Shown: positions 37,810 to 45,269 of the stretch, one piece after another | Position numbering within the stretch: position 1 is the stretch's first letter | Layout of the letters: every line of letters starts with the position of its first letter | Assembly: GCA_963750065.1 (NCBI GenBank) | Contig: CAVVPK010000001.1 | Location: 1 to 64,000 of the forward strand | From: CAVSRC01 sp963750065 | Lineage (GTDB): Bacteria; Pseudomonadota; Alphaproteobacteria; Rhizobiales; Kaistiaceae | DNA length: 64,000 nucleotides | Reading direction: 5' to 3' | Notes under the pieces: model-generated | What the model was told of the DNA's origin: nothing | Databases searched by the model: none | What the model saw: the letters and a program-made list of their open reading frames with translations, nothing else | Made by a program: the position numbers and the translations under genes

Positions 37810-38685
37810 ATGGCCATTGAACAATCCGGAACATTCACCCTCGGCAACCGCACCGTGAAGCGGCTCGGCTACGGCGCCATGCAGCTCGCCGGGCCGGGTG
37901 TTTTCGGCCCGCCCAAGGACCGCAAGGAGGCGATCGCAGTCCTGCGCGAAGCGGTCGCAAGCGGCGTCGACCACATCGACACCAGCGACTTCTACGGGCC
38001 GCACGTCACCAATCAGATCATCCGCGAGGCGCTTCACCCCTATCCGGACGATCTCGTGATCGTGACCAAGATCGGCGCCCGGCGCGACGCCGAGGGCGCG
38101 TGGTTGCCGGCCATGGCGCCGGAAGAGCTGAGGCAGGCGGTGCACGACAACCTGCGCAATCTCGGCAAGGACGTGCTTGACGTCGTGAACTTCCGCAGCA
38201 TCCACGGCGTTAACGCGCCGGCCGAAGGACCGATCGGGGAGCAGGTGGCGGTGCTCGCCGACATGCAGAAGGAAGGACTGGTTCGCCACATCGGCCTGAG
38301 CAGCATCACGCCGACCCAGCTTGCCGAAGGGCGCCGCATCGCCGAAATCGTCTGCGTGCAGAACCAGTACAATCTCGCCCATCGCCACGACGATGCGATG
38401 ATTGACGACCTCGCCCGCGACGGCATCGCCTATGTGCCGTTCTTCCCCCTTGGCGGCTTCAGCCCGCTGCAGTCTGCGACGCTCGATGCCGTCGCGCACC
38501 GCCTCGACGCGACGCCCATGCAGGTGGCGCTCGCCTGGCTGCTGCACCGCGCCCCCAACATCCTGCTGATCCCGGGCACGTCGTCGCTCGGCCATCTCAG
38601 GGAGAACCTCGCTGCGCCCGATCTCACCCTGCCGGCCGACGCGATGGTCGAGCTGGATGGCGTGAGCGCTGCACGGGCAGCCTGA
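37810..38685 (+). CDS. Aldo/keto reductase (divergent from LysR)
   Basis: 291 residues, AKR superfamily. HIDTSDFYGPHVTNQII supplies Asp and Tyr, VIVTKIGAR supplies Lys; at the usual catalytic His position the segment reads DVVNFRSIHG, so the canonical His is replaced, as in the YdbC-like oxidoreductase branch. The NADP-binding end reads LIPGTSSLGHLRENLAA. ATG 37810. Probably regulated by the divergent LysR protein. Confidence 0.88.
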   Translation: MAIEQSGTFTLGNRTVKRLGYGAMQLAGPGVFGPPKDRKEAIAVLREAVASGVDHIDTSDFYGPHVTNQIIREALHPYPDDLVIVTKIGARRDAEGAWLPAMAPEELRQAVHDNLRNLGKDVLDVVNFRSIHGVNAPAEGPIGEQVAVLADMQKEGLVRHIGLSSITPTQLAEGRRIAEIVCVQNQYNLAHRHDDAMIDDLARDGIAYVPFFPLGGFSPLQSATLDAVAHRLDATPMQVALAWLLHRAPNILLIPGTSSLGHLRENLAAPDLTLPADAMVELDGVSAARAA

Positions 38686-38701
38686 CCGCCGCAAAGGAAG
38701 A

Positions 38702-38731
38702 CCGCCGGCCCCCGGGGACGAGGGCCGGCGG
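38702..38731 (+). terminator. GC-rich hairpin after the aldo/keto reductase gene
   Basis: Ten-base stem CCGCCGGCCC / GGGCCGGCGG (38702-38711, 38722-38731) 17 bp after the stop; no T-tract follows. The same stem sequence recurs in the terminator at 39856-39885. Confidence 0.45.
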
Positions 38732-38763
38732 CGGGGATTCCCCGGGGCACGTGTCTTGCTAAT

Positions 38764-38781
38764 TATATGGCTAGCCATATA
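38764..38781. promoter_or_regulatory. Perfect 18-bp palindrome, likely operator of the MarR/OhrR-like gene
   Basis: TATATGGCT / AGCCATATA is a perfect palindrome ending 29 bp before the MarR-family start at 38811. Size, AT-rich ends and position fit a MarR/OhrR dimer site, so autoregulation of the regulator-peroxidase operon is likely (inference). Confidence 0.65.
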
Positions 38782-38810
38782 TCCCTTAGCGATCAAAGGA
38801 CGTGAGCCCC

Positions 38811-39320
38811 ATGACGGTTTCCCCGGCCTTGCCAGCCCCGCGGCGCGATAACCTGCGTCTCGACCGGCAGATCTGCTTTCCGCTCTATGCGGCGACCAAC
38901 CTGCTGCAGCGGCTCTATCGGCCGCTGCTCACCCCCCTTGGGCTCACCTATTCGCAATATCTGGTGATGCTGCTTCTGTGGGAGAGGCGCACCGCCTCGG
39001 TGGGCGAGCTGGGCGATTGCCTCCATCTGGACAACGGCACGCTGACGCCGCTGCTGAAGCGAATGGAGAAGGCTGGCCTTGTCACCCGGCAGCGCGATCA
39101 CAGGGACGAGCGCCGCGTGCTGGTAGCGTTGACCCGGCGCGGCGCGGCGTTGCGCAGGAAGGCCGAGCATGTTCCAGCCACGCTCGCCGCCCGCATCAGC
39201 ATGAACGAAAGCGAGAGCCGTGCCCTGCACGGCCTGACCACCGCACTGGTCGGGCGCCTGGCGCAGGTCGCCTCGCCCGCCCTCCACCAAACCACCACCA
39301 GCCAAAGAGCCAGACCATGA
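38811..39320 (+). CDS. MarR-family regulator, OhrR-like
   Basis: 169 residues. LDRQICFPLYAATNLLQRLYRPLL matches OhrR-type regulators, with the redox-sensing Cys in RQICFPLY, and LTYSQYLVMLLLWER leads into the winged helix (GELGDCLHLDNGTLTPLLKRMEK). Such proteins repress peroxide-defence genes and release DNA when the Cys is oxidised by organic peroxide. ATG 38811, with AAAGGA 10 bp upstream, is preferred over GTG 38802, which would sit on that site. Its stop overlaps the glutathione peroxidase ATG, so the two are one operon. Confidence 0.85.
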   Translation: MTVSPALPAPRRDNLRLDRQICFPLYAATNLLQRLYRPLLTPLGLTYSQYLVMLLLWERRTASVGELGDCLHLDNGTLTPLLKRMEKAGLVTRQRDHRDERRVLVALTRRGAALRRKAEHVPATLAARISMNESESRALHGLTTALVGRLAQVASPALHQTTTSQRARP

Positions 39321-39817
39321 CCGCAACAGACCACGCCGCCACGACCATCTACGATTTCACCCTGCGCGATATCACGGGACAGGAGGTGGGGCTCGACGCC
39401 TATCGCGACAAAGTGCTGCTGATCGTCAACACGGCGAGCAAATGTGGCTTCACGCCCCAATACGAGGGGCTCGAGGCGCTGTATCGCGACTATCGCGACC
39501 GCGGCCTCGCCGTGCTCGGCTTCCCGTGCAATCAGTTCGGCGAGCAGGAGCCGGGCGATGCCGCCGCAATCGCCAATTTCTGCAAGCTGACCTATGACGT
39601 CACCTTTCCGATGTTCGCCAAGATCGACGTCAACGGGCCCGGAGCAAGTCCGCTCTATGTCTGGCTGAAGGGCGCGGCGTCGGGGGTGCTCGGCAGCGAG
39701 GCGATCAAGTGGAACTTCACGAAGTTCCTGGTCGACCGGAAGGGCAAGGTCGTGAGTCGCTTTGCCCCGGCGACCAAGCCGGAGGCCCTGCGGAACGAAA
39801 TCGAAGCGCTTCTGTGA
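39317..39817 (+). CDS. Glutathione peroxidase family thiol peroxidase
   Basis: 166 residues. Peroxidatic Cys43 in NTASKCGFTPQY, Gln77 in FGEQEPG and Trp132 in KWNFTKFLVD form the catalytic set; Cys is present where animal enzymes have selenocysteine. A second Cys in FCKLTYDVTFPMF (about 89) could be the resolving Cys, which would make it thioredoxin-dependent in practice. Overlaps the OhrR-like gene by 4 bp, which supports a role against organic hydroperoxides. Confidence 0.92.
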   Translation: MTATDHAATTIYDFTLRDITGQEVGLDAYRDKVLLIVNTASKCGFTPQYEGLEALYRDYRDRGLAVLGFPCNQFGEQEPGDAAAIANFCKLTYDVTFPMFAKIDVNGPGASPLYVWLKGAASGVLGSEAIKWNFTKFLVDRKGKVVSRFAPATKPEALRNEIEALL

Positions 39818-39846
39818 GACGCGGCCGCCGTCTTGTGGTGCCGAGC

Positions 39847-39885
39847 AAAAAAAATACCGCCGGCCCTGGGGTGCGGGCCGGCGGT
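39847..39885 (-). terminator. Intrinsic terminator for the minus-strand small gene
   Basis: Eleven-base stem ACCGCCGGCCC / GGGCCGGCGGT (39856-39866, 39875-39885) followed on the minus strand by eight consecutive T (plus-strand A run 39847-39854). Serves the gene at 39927-40148 and may also stop transcription from the peroxidase operon. Confidence 0.8.
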
Positions 39886-39926
39886 GGGGGAGGGGGAGGT
39901 CAGGTCTGGGGTTTGGTCAGGTCAGG

Positions 39927-40148
39927 TCAGTTCACAGGAATGAGCTGCAATTCCGACACGCCGTCATGGCGGGTCTCGACGGTCACATAGTCGGCGGCGG
40001 GCGTCGCGGTGGCGACGATAGGAAGGCGGTCGCCCTTGGCCGCCACCGCCGGCTCATGGCCGGCGACGATCGCGGCGCTGGCGAAACCGACGGCAAGCGT
40101 CGCCGCCAGGCTGGTTGCCAGAATGGTCGAGTGAAGCTTGAGGGTCAT
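39927..40148 (-). CDS. Small exported hypothetical protein
   Basis: 73 residues. Signal-peptide-like N-terminus (MTLKLHSTILATSLAATLAV...) with a likely cleavage near AVAA; mature part KGDRLPIVATATPAADYVTVETRHDGVSELQLI. ATG 40148 has AAGGAG 8 bp upstream and decides the start over the longer frame from 40190. Family not recognised; resembles other small periplasmic proteins found in this order. Confidence 0.6.
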   Translation of the reverse strand: MTLKLHSTILATSLAATLAVGFASAAIVAGHEPAVAAKGDRLPIVATATPAADYVTVETRHDGVSELQLIPVN

Positions 40149-40274
40149 CTCTCGTCTCCTTCGCTTTACCGTGCCGCTTACTTTGCGCATTGAACACCAT
40201 CGAAGCTGAACGGTTGCGGAGAGGCCCGTTCAGGAAGCGTTCAGCGACGCGGCAGCGATTTGGCGAAATCCGGG

Positions 40275-40535
40275 CTAGTTGAAGGCAAGCGCGAAGCGCT
40301 CACCCATGGTTTCGGGCGGCACCACCGCGCTGCGGGTGGCGACCGTGCGCACCGCGCGCTCGGCGTCGGCGCCTGCCAGGCACTGGGCCGGGATCATCGG
40401 CCAGGTGGCCTGGGCGCAGGCCGGGTCGGGGCTCGATTCCTTGCTCTGACCGCTCAACGACAGGCCGGTAGTGCCGGCGGCGACGGTGACTGCGAAAGCC
40501 AGTGCCAACAGAAAGCTGCGTGTGTTCGTGTTCAT
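40275..40535 (-). CDS. Small exported hypothetical protein
   Basis: 86 residues with an N-terminal signal sequence (SFLLALAFAVTVAAGTTG). The mature part has two Cys in CAQATWPMIPAQCL, followed by AERAVRTVATRS; the pattern Cx(4)WPxIPxxCL occurs in short exported proteins of Hyphomicrobiales, function unknown. The two Cys may form a disulfide. ATG 40535 with GAGGAT upstream. Same strand as 39927, 126 bp upstream of it. Confidence 0.65.
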   Translation of the reverse strand: MNTNTRSFLLALAFAVTVAAGTTGLSLSGQSKESSPDPACAQATWPMIPAQCLAGADAERAVRTVATRSAVVPPETMGERFALAFN

Positions 40536-40776
40536 CGTCGGATCCTCATCGAAGGTTCCGGGTGGCCTCGGGGCCGCTCTTCATGAGGCTGAGATAGGTC
40601 CGCCTCCACGCTTTCGCTGTGACGATGATCACAAAACTTAAGTAATTGATGAAAGGTACAATTTTCGCTCAAATCGTCCCCGGCGCGGAGCCGCACGGCG
40701 CGCGCCTGCGCTTGCCCCCGGCACCGGCGGCGCGCTATGACAACCGGCGCCGGACCGTGACGGAAGCAACCAGCCC

Positions 40777-41274
40777 ATGACCCGTATTGCCTTTTATCCG
40801 GGCACCTTCGATCCCGTGACCAACGGCCACGTCGACATATTGCAGGGTGCGCTGGCGATTGCCGACGAGGTCGTGGTGGGCGTCGGCATCAATGCCGGCA
40901 AATCGCCGATGTTCACCATCGACGAGCGGCTGAAGATGGTGCGCGACATGATCGTCGGGTTCGGCCGCAAGGTCAGCCCACGGGCGAGCGCCGTTGCCTT
41001 CGACGGGCTGGCGGTCGAGGCCGGCCGCAAGGCCGGCGCCAGCATGCTGATCCGCGGCCTGCGCGACGCCAGCGACTTCGACTACGAGATGCAGATGTCT
41101 GGCATGAACTGCACGATGGCGCCGGGCCTGCGCACGGTGTTCCTGCCGGCCTCGCCGGCGGCGCGCCACATCACCGCCACGCTTGTGCGCCAGATCGCCA
41201 CCATGGGCGGCGACGTCTCGGCTTTCGTGCCCAAGAGCGTCGCCCGGCGCATCGCCCGCAAGGCAAAGGCCTAG
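40777..41274 (+). CDS. coaD: Phosphopantetheine adenylyltransferase
   Basis: Penultimate step of coenzyme A synthesis: 4'-phosphopantetheine plus ATP to dephospho-CoA. 165 residues. YPGTFDPVTNGHVDIL carries the T/HxGH nucleotidyltransferase motif (His18). MLIRGLRDASDFDYEMQM and the late STLVRQIA-type block (TATLVRQIATMGGDVS) are present. ATG 40777. The order gyrA...coaD-ppi-queA-tgt is typical for the group. Confidence 0.96.
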   Translation: MTRIAFYPGTFDPVTNGHVDILQGALAIADEVVVGVGINAGKSPMFTIDERLKMVRDMIVGFGRKVSPRASAVAFDGLAVEAGRKAGASMLIRGLRDASDFDYEMQMSGMNCTMAPGLRTVFLPASPAARHITATLVRQIATMGGDVSAFVPKSVARRIARKAKA

Positions 41275-41350
41275 GCCGAAAAGACGTGGAAAGTGCAGCC
41301 GATTGCGGTATGTCCGGCCGCAACGTTGCTCAACAGGATAAGGGTCCAGA

Positions 41351-41902
41351 ATGCTGACACGTTTCGCCGCGGCGCTGTTCGCCGCGTTTCTCATGGTGCC
41401 GCTCGCGGCCAGCGCCCAGACGCTCGATCCCGAGAATACGATCTACATGGATCTGCCCGCCGGCCGGGTGGTGATCAAGCTGCTGCCGGAGGTCGCGCCC
41501 AACCATGTGGCACAGATCAAGAAGCTGACGCGCATGGGCTTCTATGACGGCACGCCGTTTCACCGCGTCATCCCCGGCTTCATGGCCCAGGGTGGCGATC
41601 CGACCGGCACCGGCGAAGGCGGCTCGAAGCTGCCCAACCTCAAGGCCGAATTCAGCAGTGTGCCCTTCACCCGTGGCACGGTCGGCATGGCGCGTACCCA
41701 GGATCCCAATTCGGCGAATTCGCAGTTCTTCATCTGCTTTGCCGACGCGTCCTGGCTGAACGGCCAATACACCGTCTGGGGCCAGGTGGTCTCGGGCATG
41801 GAATATGTCGATAAGCTGAAGGCGGGGACCGACCAGAGCGGCGTCGTCAAGAATCCCGACCGCATCATCAAGATGCAGGTCGCCGCCGACGTCAAGAAAT
41901 AG
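41351..41902 (+). CDS. ppiA: Peptidyl-prolyl cis-trans isomerase, exported cyclophilin
   Basis: 183 residues. A signal peptide (FAAALFAAFLMVPLAASA, cleavage after ASA) indicates the periplasm; the cyclophilin domain has FHRVIPGFMAQGGDPTGTG, the NSQFFICF block and LNGQYTVWGQV. Catalyses proline isomerisation in exported proteins. Adjacent to a cytoplasmic paralogue (ppiB) 19 bp downstream; they are probably co-transcribed and arose by duplication. Confidence 0.94.
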   Translation: MLTRFAAALFAAFLMVPLAASAQTLDPENTIYMDLPAGRVVIKLLPEVAPNHVAQIKKLTRMGFYDGTPFHRVIPGFMAQGGDPTGTGEGGSKLPNLKAEFSSVPFTRGTVGMARTQDPNSANSQFFICFADASWLNGQYTVWGQVVSGMEYVDKLKAGTDQSGVVKNPDRIIKMQVAADVKK

Positions 41903-41921
41903 CCAAACGCGAGGAGACCTC

Positions 41922-42386
41922 ATGGCCGACGACAAGGAAAACACGCTGCTGATGGAAACCACGGCCGGCAGCGTCGTGATCAAGCTGCGCCCGGACCTCG
42001 CGCCCGGGCACGTGGCGCGCATCAAGGAGCTGGTGCGCGAAGGCTTCTATGACGGCGTCGTGTTCCACCGCGTCATCGAGGGCTTCATGGCCCAGACCGG
42101 CGACCCGACCGGCACCGGCATGGGCGGCTCCGGCCAGAAGCTCAAGGCCGAGTTCAGCAGGGAGCCGCATGTGCGCGGCACCGTCTCCATGGCGCGCGCG
42201 CAGAACCCGGATTCGGGCGACAGCCAGTTCTTCATCTGCTTCGCCGATGCCCGCTTCCTCGACGGACAGTACACCGCCTGGGGCAACGTCACCTCCGGCA
42301 TGGACGCGGTCGACAAGATCAAGCGCGGCGAGCCGGTGAAGGACCCGGACAAGATCGTCTCGATGAAGGTGGCCGCCGACGCCTGA
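41922..42386 (+). CDS. ppiB: Peptidyl-prolyl cis-trans isomerase, cytoplasmic cyclophilin
   Basis: 154 residues, no signal peptide. FHRVIEGFMAQTGDPTGTG, DSQFFICFADARFLDGQYTA and a shorter C-terminal region than in ppiA. ATG 41922 preceded by GAGGAG. Cytosolic counterpart of the preceding exported cyclophilin. Confidence 0.94.
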   Translation: MADDKENTLLMETTAGSVVIKLRPDLAPGHVARIKELVREGFYDGVVFHRVIEGFMAQTGDPTGTGMGGSGQKLKAEFSREPHVRGTVSMARAQNPDSGDSQFFICFADARFLDGQYTAWGNVTSGMDAVDKIKRGEPVKDPDKIVSMKVAADA

Positions 42387-42450
42387 GCCTGCGCGCGGAA
42401 CGGCCCCGGCGTGATATGATCGCGCCGGGTTGTTTCCAGTGGGGCTTGCC

Positions 42451-42882
42451 ATGAGCGATCCTGCGAACGGAGCGGACGGCGGACGGAAGGACTGGCGCGA
42501 ACTGCGCCGGGAAGAGAAGCGGGCACGGCGCGCGGAGCGGCGCGAAATGACCTGGGGGCCGGGCGGTTCGTGGATCGCCGGCCTGATCCTGGTCGGCTTG
42601 GGCATCCTGTTTCTGCTGAAGAATTTCGGCGTTCCGATCCCAGAGAACTGGTGGGCCGTCTTCCTGATTCTGCCCGGTCTTGGGGCCCTATGGACCGCCT
42701 GGCGCATGTATCAACGCGATGGCGGGGTGACCCGAAGTGTGACCAGCACGGCGATCGTCGGCGCGGTGCTCGTCGTCTTCGGCGCTTCGTTCCTGGCCGG
42801 TTTCGACTGGGGCGTCCTCTGGCCCGTCATCCTCATCGTGCTCGGTGTCGGCGTCGTGCTTGGCGGTCGCCGCGGCGGCTGA
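42451..42882 (+). CDS. Small membrane protein (LiaI/LiaF-type TM domain)
   Basis: 143 residues. A strongly basic cytoplasmic N-terminus (about residues 10-35, RRKDWRELRREEKRARR-like) is followed by four short membrane helices arranged as two pairs, each with the pattern GLGILFLLKNFG...WWAVFLILPGLG / FGASFLAGFDWGVLWPVILI typical of LiaI-LiaF-like transmembrane domains. Function unknown. ATG 42451 (MSDPANG) is preferred over the TTG seven codons upstream. Confidence 0.7.
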   Translation: MSDPANGADGGRKDWRELRREEKRARRAERREMTWGPGGSWIAGLILVGLGILFLLKNFGVPIPENWWAVFLILPGLGALWTAWRMYQRDGGVTRSVTSTAIVGAVLVVFGASFLAGFDWGVLWPVILIVLGVGVVLGGRRGG

Positions 42883-42948
42883 GGCGGCCGGAAACCAAAC
42901 CGGAAACTGGCGCTTCCTTCCGGCGACAGATGTCGCTAGGAAGCGCCG

Positions 42949-44040
42949 ATGCGCGTTGACCTGTTCGATTTCGACCTTCCCGAGGAGCTGATCGCGCTCC
43001 GCCCCGAAACGCCGCGCGATGCGGCCCGCCTGCTGGTGGTCAAGCCGGGGGAGGGGCTTGCCGACCACACCGTTCGCGACCTGCCCGATCTGCTCAGACC
43101 CGGCGACGCGCTGGTGCTGAACGACACCAGGGTGATCCCGGCGCGGCTTGTCGGCGAGCGCATCCGCGACGGCAGCATTGCCCATGTCGAGGCGACGCTC
43201 ACCCGGCGCACGGCGCCAGCGCGCTGGGAAGCGCTGGCACGGCCGGCCAAGCGCCTGGCCATCGGCGACCGCATCCGCTTCGGCGCCACGCATGACGTCG
43301 GCGACAATGCCTGCCTCATCGGCGAACTCGACGCGACGGTGATCGACCGCGGCGAGGCCGGCGAGGTGTTCCTGAGCTTCGACCTGTCGGGCCCGGCGCT
43401 CGACGAAGCCTTGGCCAATGTCGGCATCGCCCCCCTGCCGCCCTATATCGCCACCCGCCGGCCGCCGGACGAGGCCGACAAGCGCGACTACCAGACTATC
43501 TATGCCCGCGAGGACGGCGCCGTGGCCGCGCCGACCGCCGGCCTGCACTTCACCGATGCGCTGTTCGCGCGCCTGGCCGAAGCGGGCGTCAGCCGCCACA
43601 TGGTGACGCTGCACGTCGGCGCCGGAACCTTCCTGCCGGTCAAGACCGAGGAGACCGAAGACCACTTCATGCATGCCGAGAGCGGCACGGTGAGCGCCGA
43701 GACGGCCGCGGCGCTGAACGCCGTGCGTGCGGCCGGCGGGCGCATCGTTGCCGTCGGCAGCACCTCGCTCAGGCTCCTGGAAAGTGCGGCCGACGACGAC
43801 GGCACCATCCACCCCTTTACCGGCAATACGTCGATCTTCATCACGCCCGGCTACCGCTTCAAGGCGGTCGACCTGATGATGACCAACTTCCACCTGCCGC
43901 GCTCGACGCTGTTCATGCTGGTCTCGGCCTTGTCAGGCCGCGAGACGATGCTCGCCGCCTACAGGCACGCCATCGCGGCGCATTACCGCTTCTATTCCTA
44001 TGGCGATGCCACGTTGCTCCATCCGGGGGGGGCACGGTGA
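42949..44040 (+). CDS. queA: S-adenosylmethionine:tRNA ribosyltransferase-isomerase
   Basis: Makes epoxyqueuosine in tRNA from the preQ1 base inserted by Tgt. 363 residues. N-terminal MRVDLFDFDLPEELIALRP; LNDTRVIPARL; PPYIATRRPPDEADKRDYQTIYA; PTAGLHFT; LHVGAGTFLPV; TNFHLPRSTLFMLVSALSG: all canonical blocks. Overlaps tgt by 4 bp (GTGA), so the two queuosine steps are coupled. Confidence 0.97.
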   Translation: MRVDLFDFDLPEELIALRPETPRDAARLLVVKPGEGLADHTVRDLPDLLRPGDALVLNDTRVIPARLVGERIRDGSIAHVEATLTRRTAPARWEALARPAKRLAIGDRIRFGATHDVGDNACLIGELDATVIDRGEAGEVFLSFDLSGPALDEALANVGIAPLPPYIATRRPPDEADKRDYQTIYAREDGAVAAPTAGLHFTDALFARLAEAGVSRHMVTLHVGAGTFLPVKTEETEDHFMHAESGTVSAETAAALNAVRAAGGRIVAVGSTSLRLLESAADDDGTIHPFTGNTSIFITPGYRFKAVDLMMTNFHLPRSTLFMLVSALSGRETMLAAYRHAIAAHYRFYSYGDATLLHPGGAR

Positions 44041-45179
44041 ACCGCGGCATGACCGGCCTCACCTTCACCGTCGCGGCAACCGACGGCGCCGCGCGGACAG
44101 GCGAGATCCGGCTCGCGCGCGGTGTGGTGCGCACGCCGGCCTTCATGCCGGTCGGCACCGCCGGCACGGTGAAGGCCATGTACATGGACCAGGTGAAGGC
44201 GGCGGGCGCCGACATCATCCTCGGCAACACCTATCACCTGATGCTGCGCCCCGGCGCCGAGCGCGTCGCGAAGCTCGGCGGCCTGCACGACTTCTCTGGC
44301 TGGCAGGGGCCGATCCTGACCGACTCCGGCGGCTTCCAGGTGATGTCGCTGGCGCAGCTCAGGAAGCTCGACGAGACCGGCGTCACCTTCCAGTCGCATA
44401 TCGACGGGGCGACCTTCTCGCTGACGCCCGAGCGTTCGCTGGAAATTCAAGCGCTGCTCGATTCCGACATCCGCATGCAGCTCGACGAGTGCATCGCGCT
44501 ACCGGCGCCACGGGCCGAGGTCGAGCGCGCCATGCGCCTGTCGCTGAGATGGGCGGAGCGCAGCAAGGCCGCCTTCGGCAGGCCAGAGGGGAGGGCGCTG
44601 TTCGGCATCGTGCAGGGCGGCGACGATGCGGAACTGCGCGTCGCATCGGCGGAGGGGCTCACAGCCATCGGCTTCGACGGCTACGCCATCGGCGGGCTGG
44701 CGGTGGGCGAGCCCCAGGACGTCATGCTGAACATGCTGGAGATCACGGCGCCGGTGCTGCCGGTGGACGCGCCACGCTATCTGATGGGCGTGGGCACGCC
44801 GGACGACATCGTCGAATCGGTCGCCCGCGGCATCGACATGTTCGACTGCGTCATGCCAACCCGCGCCGGCCGTCACGGCGTCGCCTACACCCGCTTCGGC
44901 AAGATCAACCTGAAGAACGCCCGCCACGCCGAGGACCCGCGCCCGCTCGACGAGGAAAGCGACTGCCCGGCGACGCGCGACTACAGCCGTGCCTATCTGC
45001 ACCATCTGGTGAAATCCGGCGAGATGCTCGGCGCCATGCTCTTGTCGTGGAACAATCTTGCCTATTACGAGGGGCTGATGGCCGATGTCCGCGCAGCTAT
45101 TCGCGCCGGGCGCTACGAAGACTTTCGAATAACTACAAGAAGCACCTGGTCAGCCGGCGACATACTGCCGCATGTCTGA
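44037..45179 (+). CDS. tgt: tRNA-guanine transglycosylase (zinc-site residues substituted)
   Basis: Exchanges guanine-34 for preQ1 in the GUN-anticodon tRNAs. 380 residues from GTG 44037, which overlaps queA (GTGA); ATG 44049 (MTGLTFTV) is an alternative. Catalytic Asp96 (TDSGGFQVMSL) and Asp270 (GIDMFDCVMPTRAGR) are intact. The usual CxCxxC...H zinc site reads S308-D-C310-P-A-T313 and N339 (SWNNLAYY), so three of the four ligands are replaced, with spacing preserved. See findings. Confidence 0.95.
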   Translation: MNRGMTGLTFTVAATDGAARTGEIRLARGVVRTPAFMPVGTAGTVKAMYMDQVKAAGADIILGNTYHLMLRPGAERVAKLGGLHDFSGWQGPILTDSGGFQVMSLAQLRKLDETGVTFQSHIDGATFSLTPERSLEIQALLDSDIRMQLDECIALPAPRAEVERAMRLSLRWAERSKAAFGRPEGRALFGIVQGGDDAELRVASAEGLTAIGFDGYAIGGLAVGEPQDVMLNMLEITAPVLPVDAPRYLMGVGTPDDIVESVARGIDMFDCVMPTRAGRHGVAYTRFGKINLKNARHAEDPRPLDEESDCPATRDYSRAYLHHLVKSGEMLGAMLLSWNNLAYYEGLMADVRAAIRAGRYEDFRITTRSTWSAGDILPHV

Positions 45180-45269
45180 GAGAATTAGCCGGCCAACGAC
45201 CTAACATTCAGAAAAGATTATCAGTCCGCCGGCATTGTCCGACCGGCGTGTCGATGGACTGAGGCGGTC

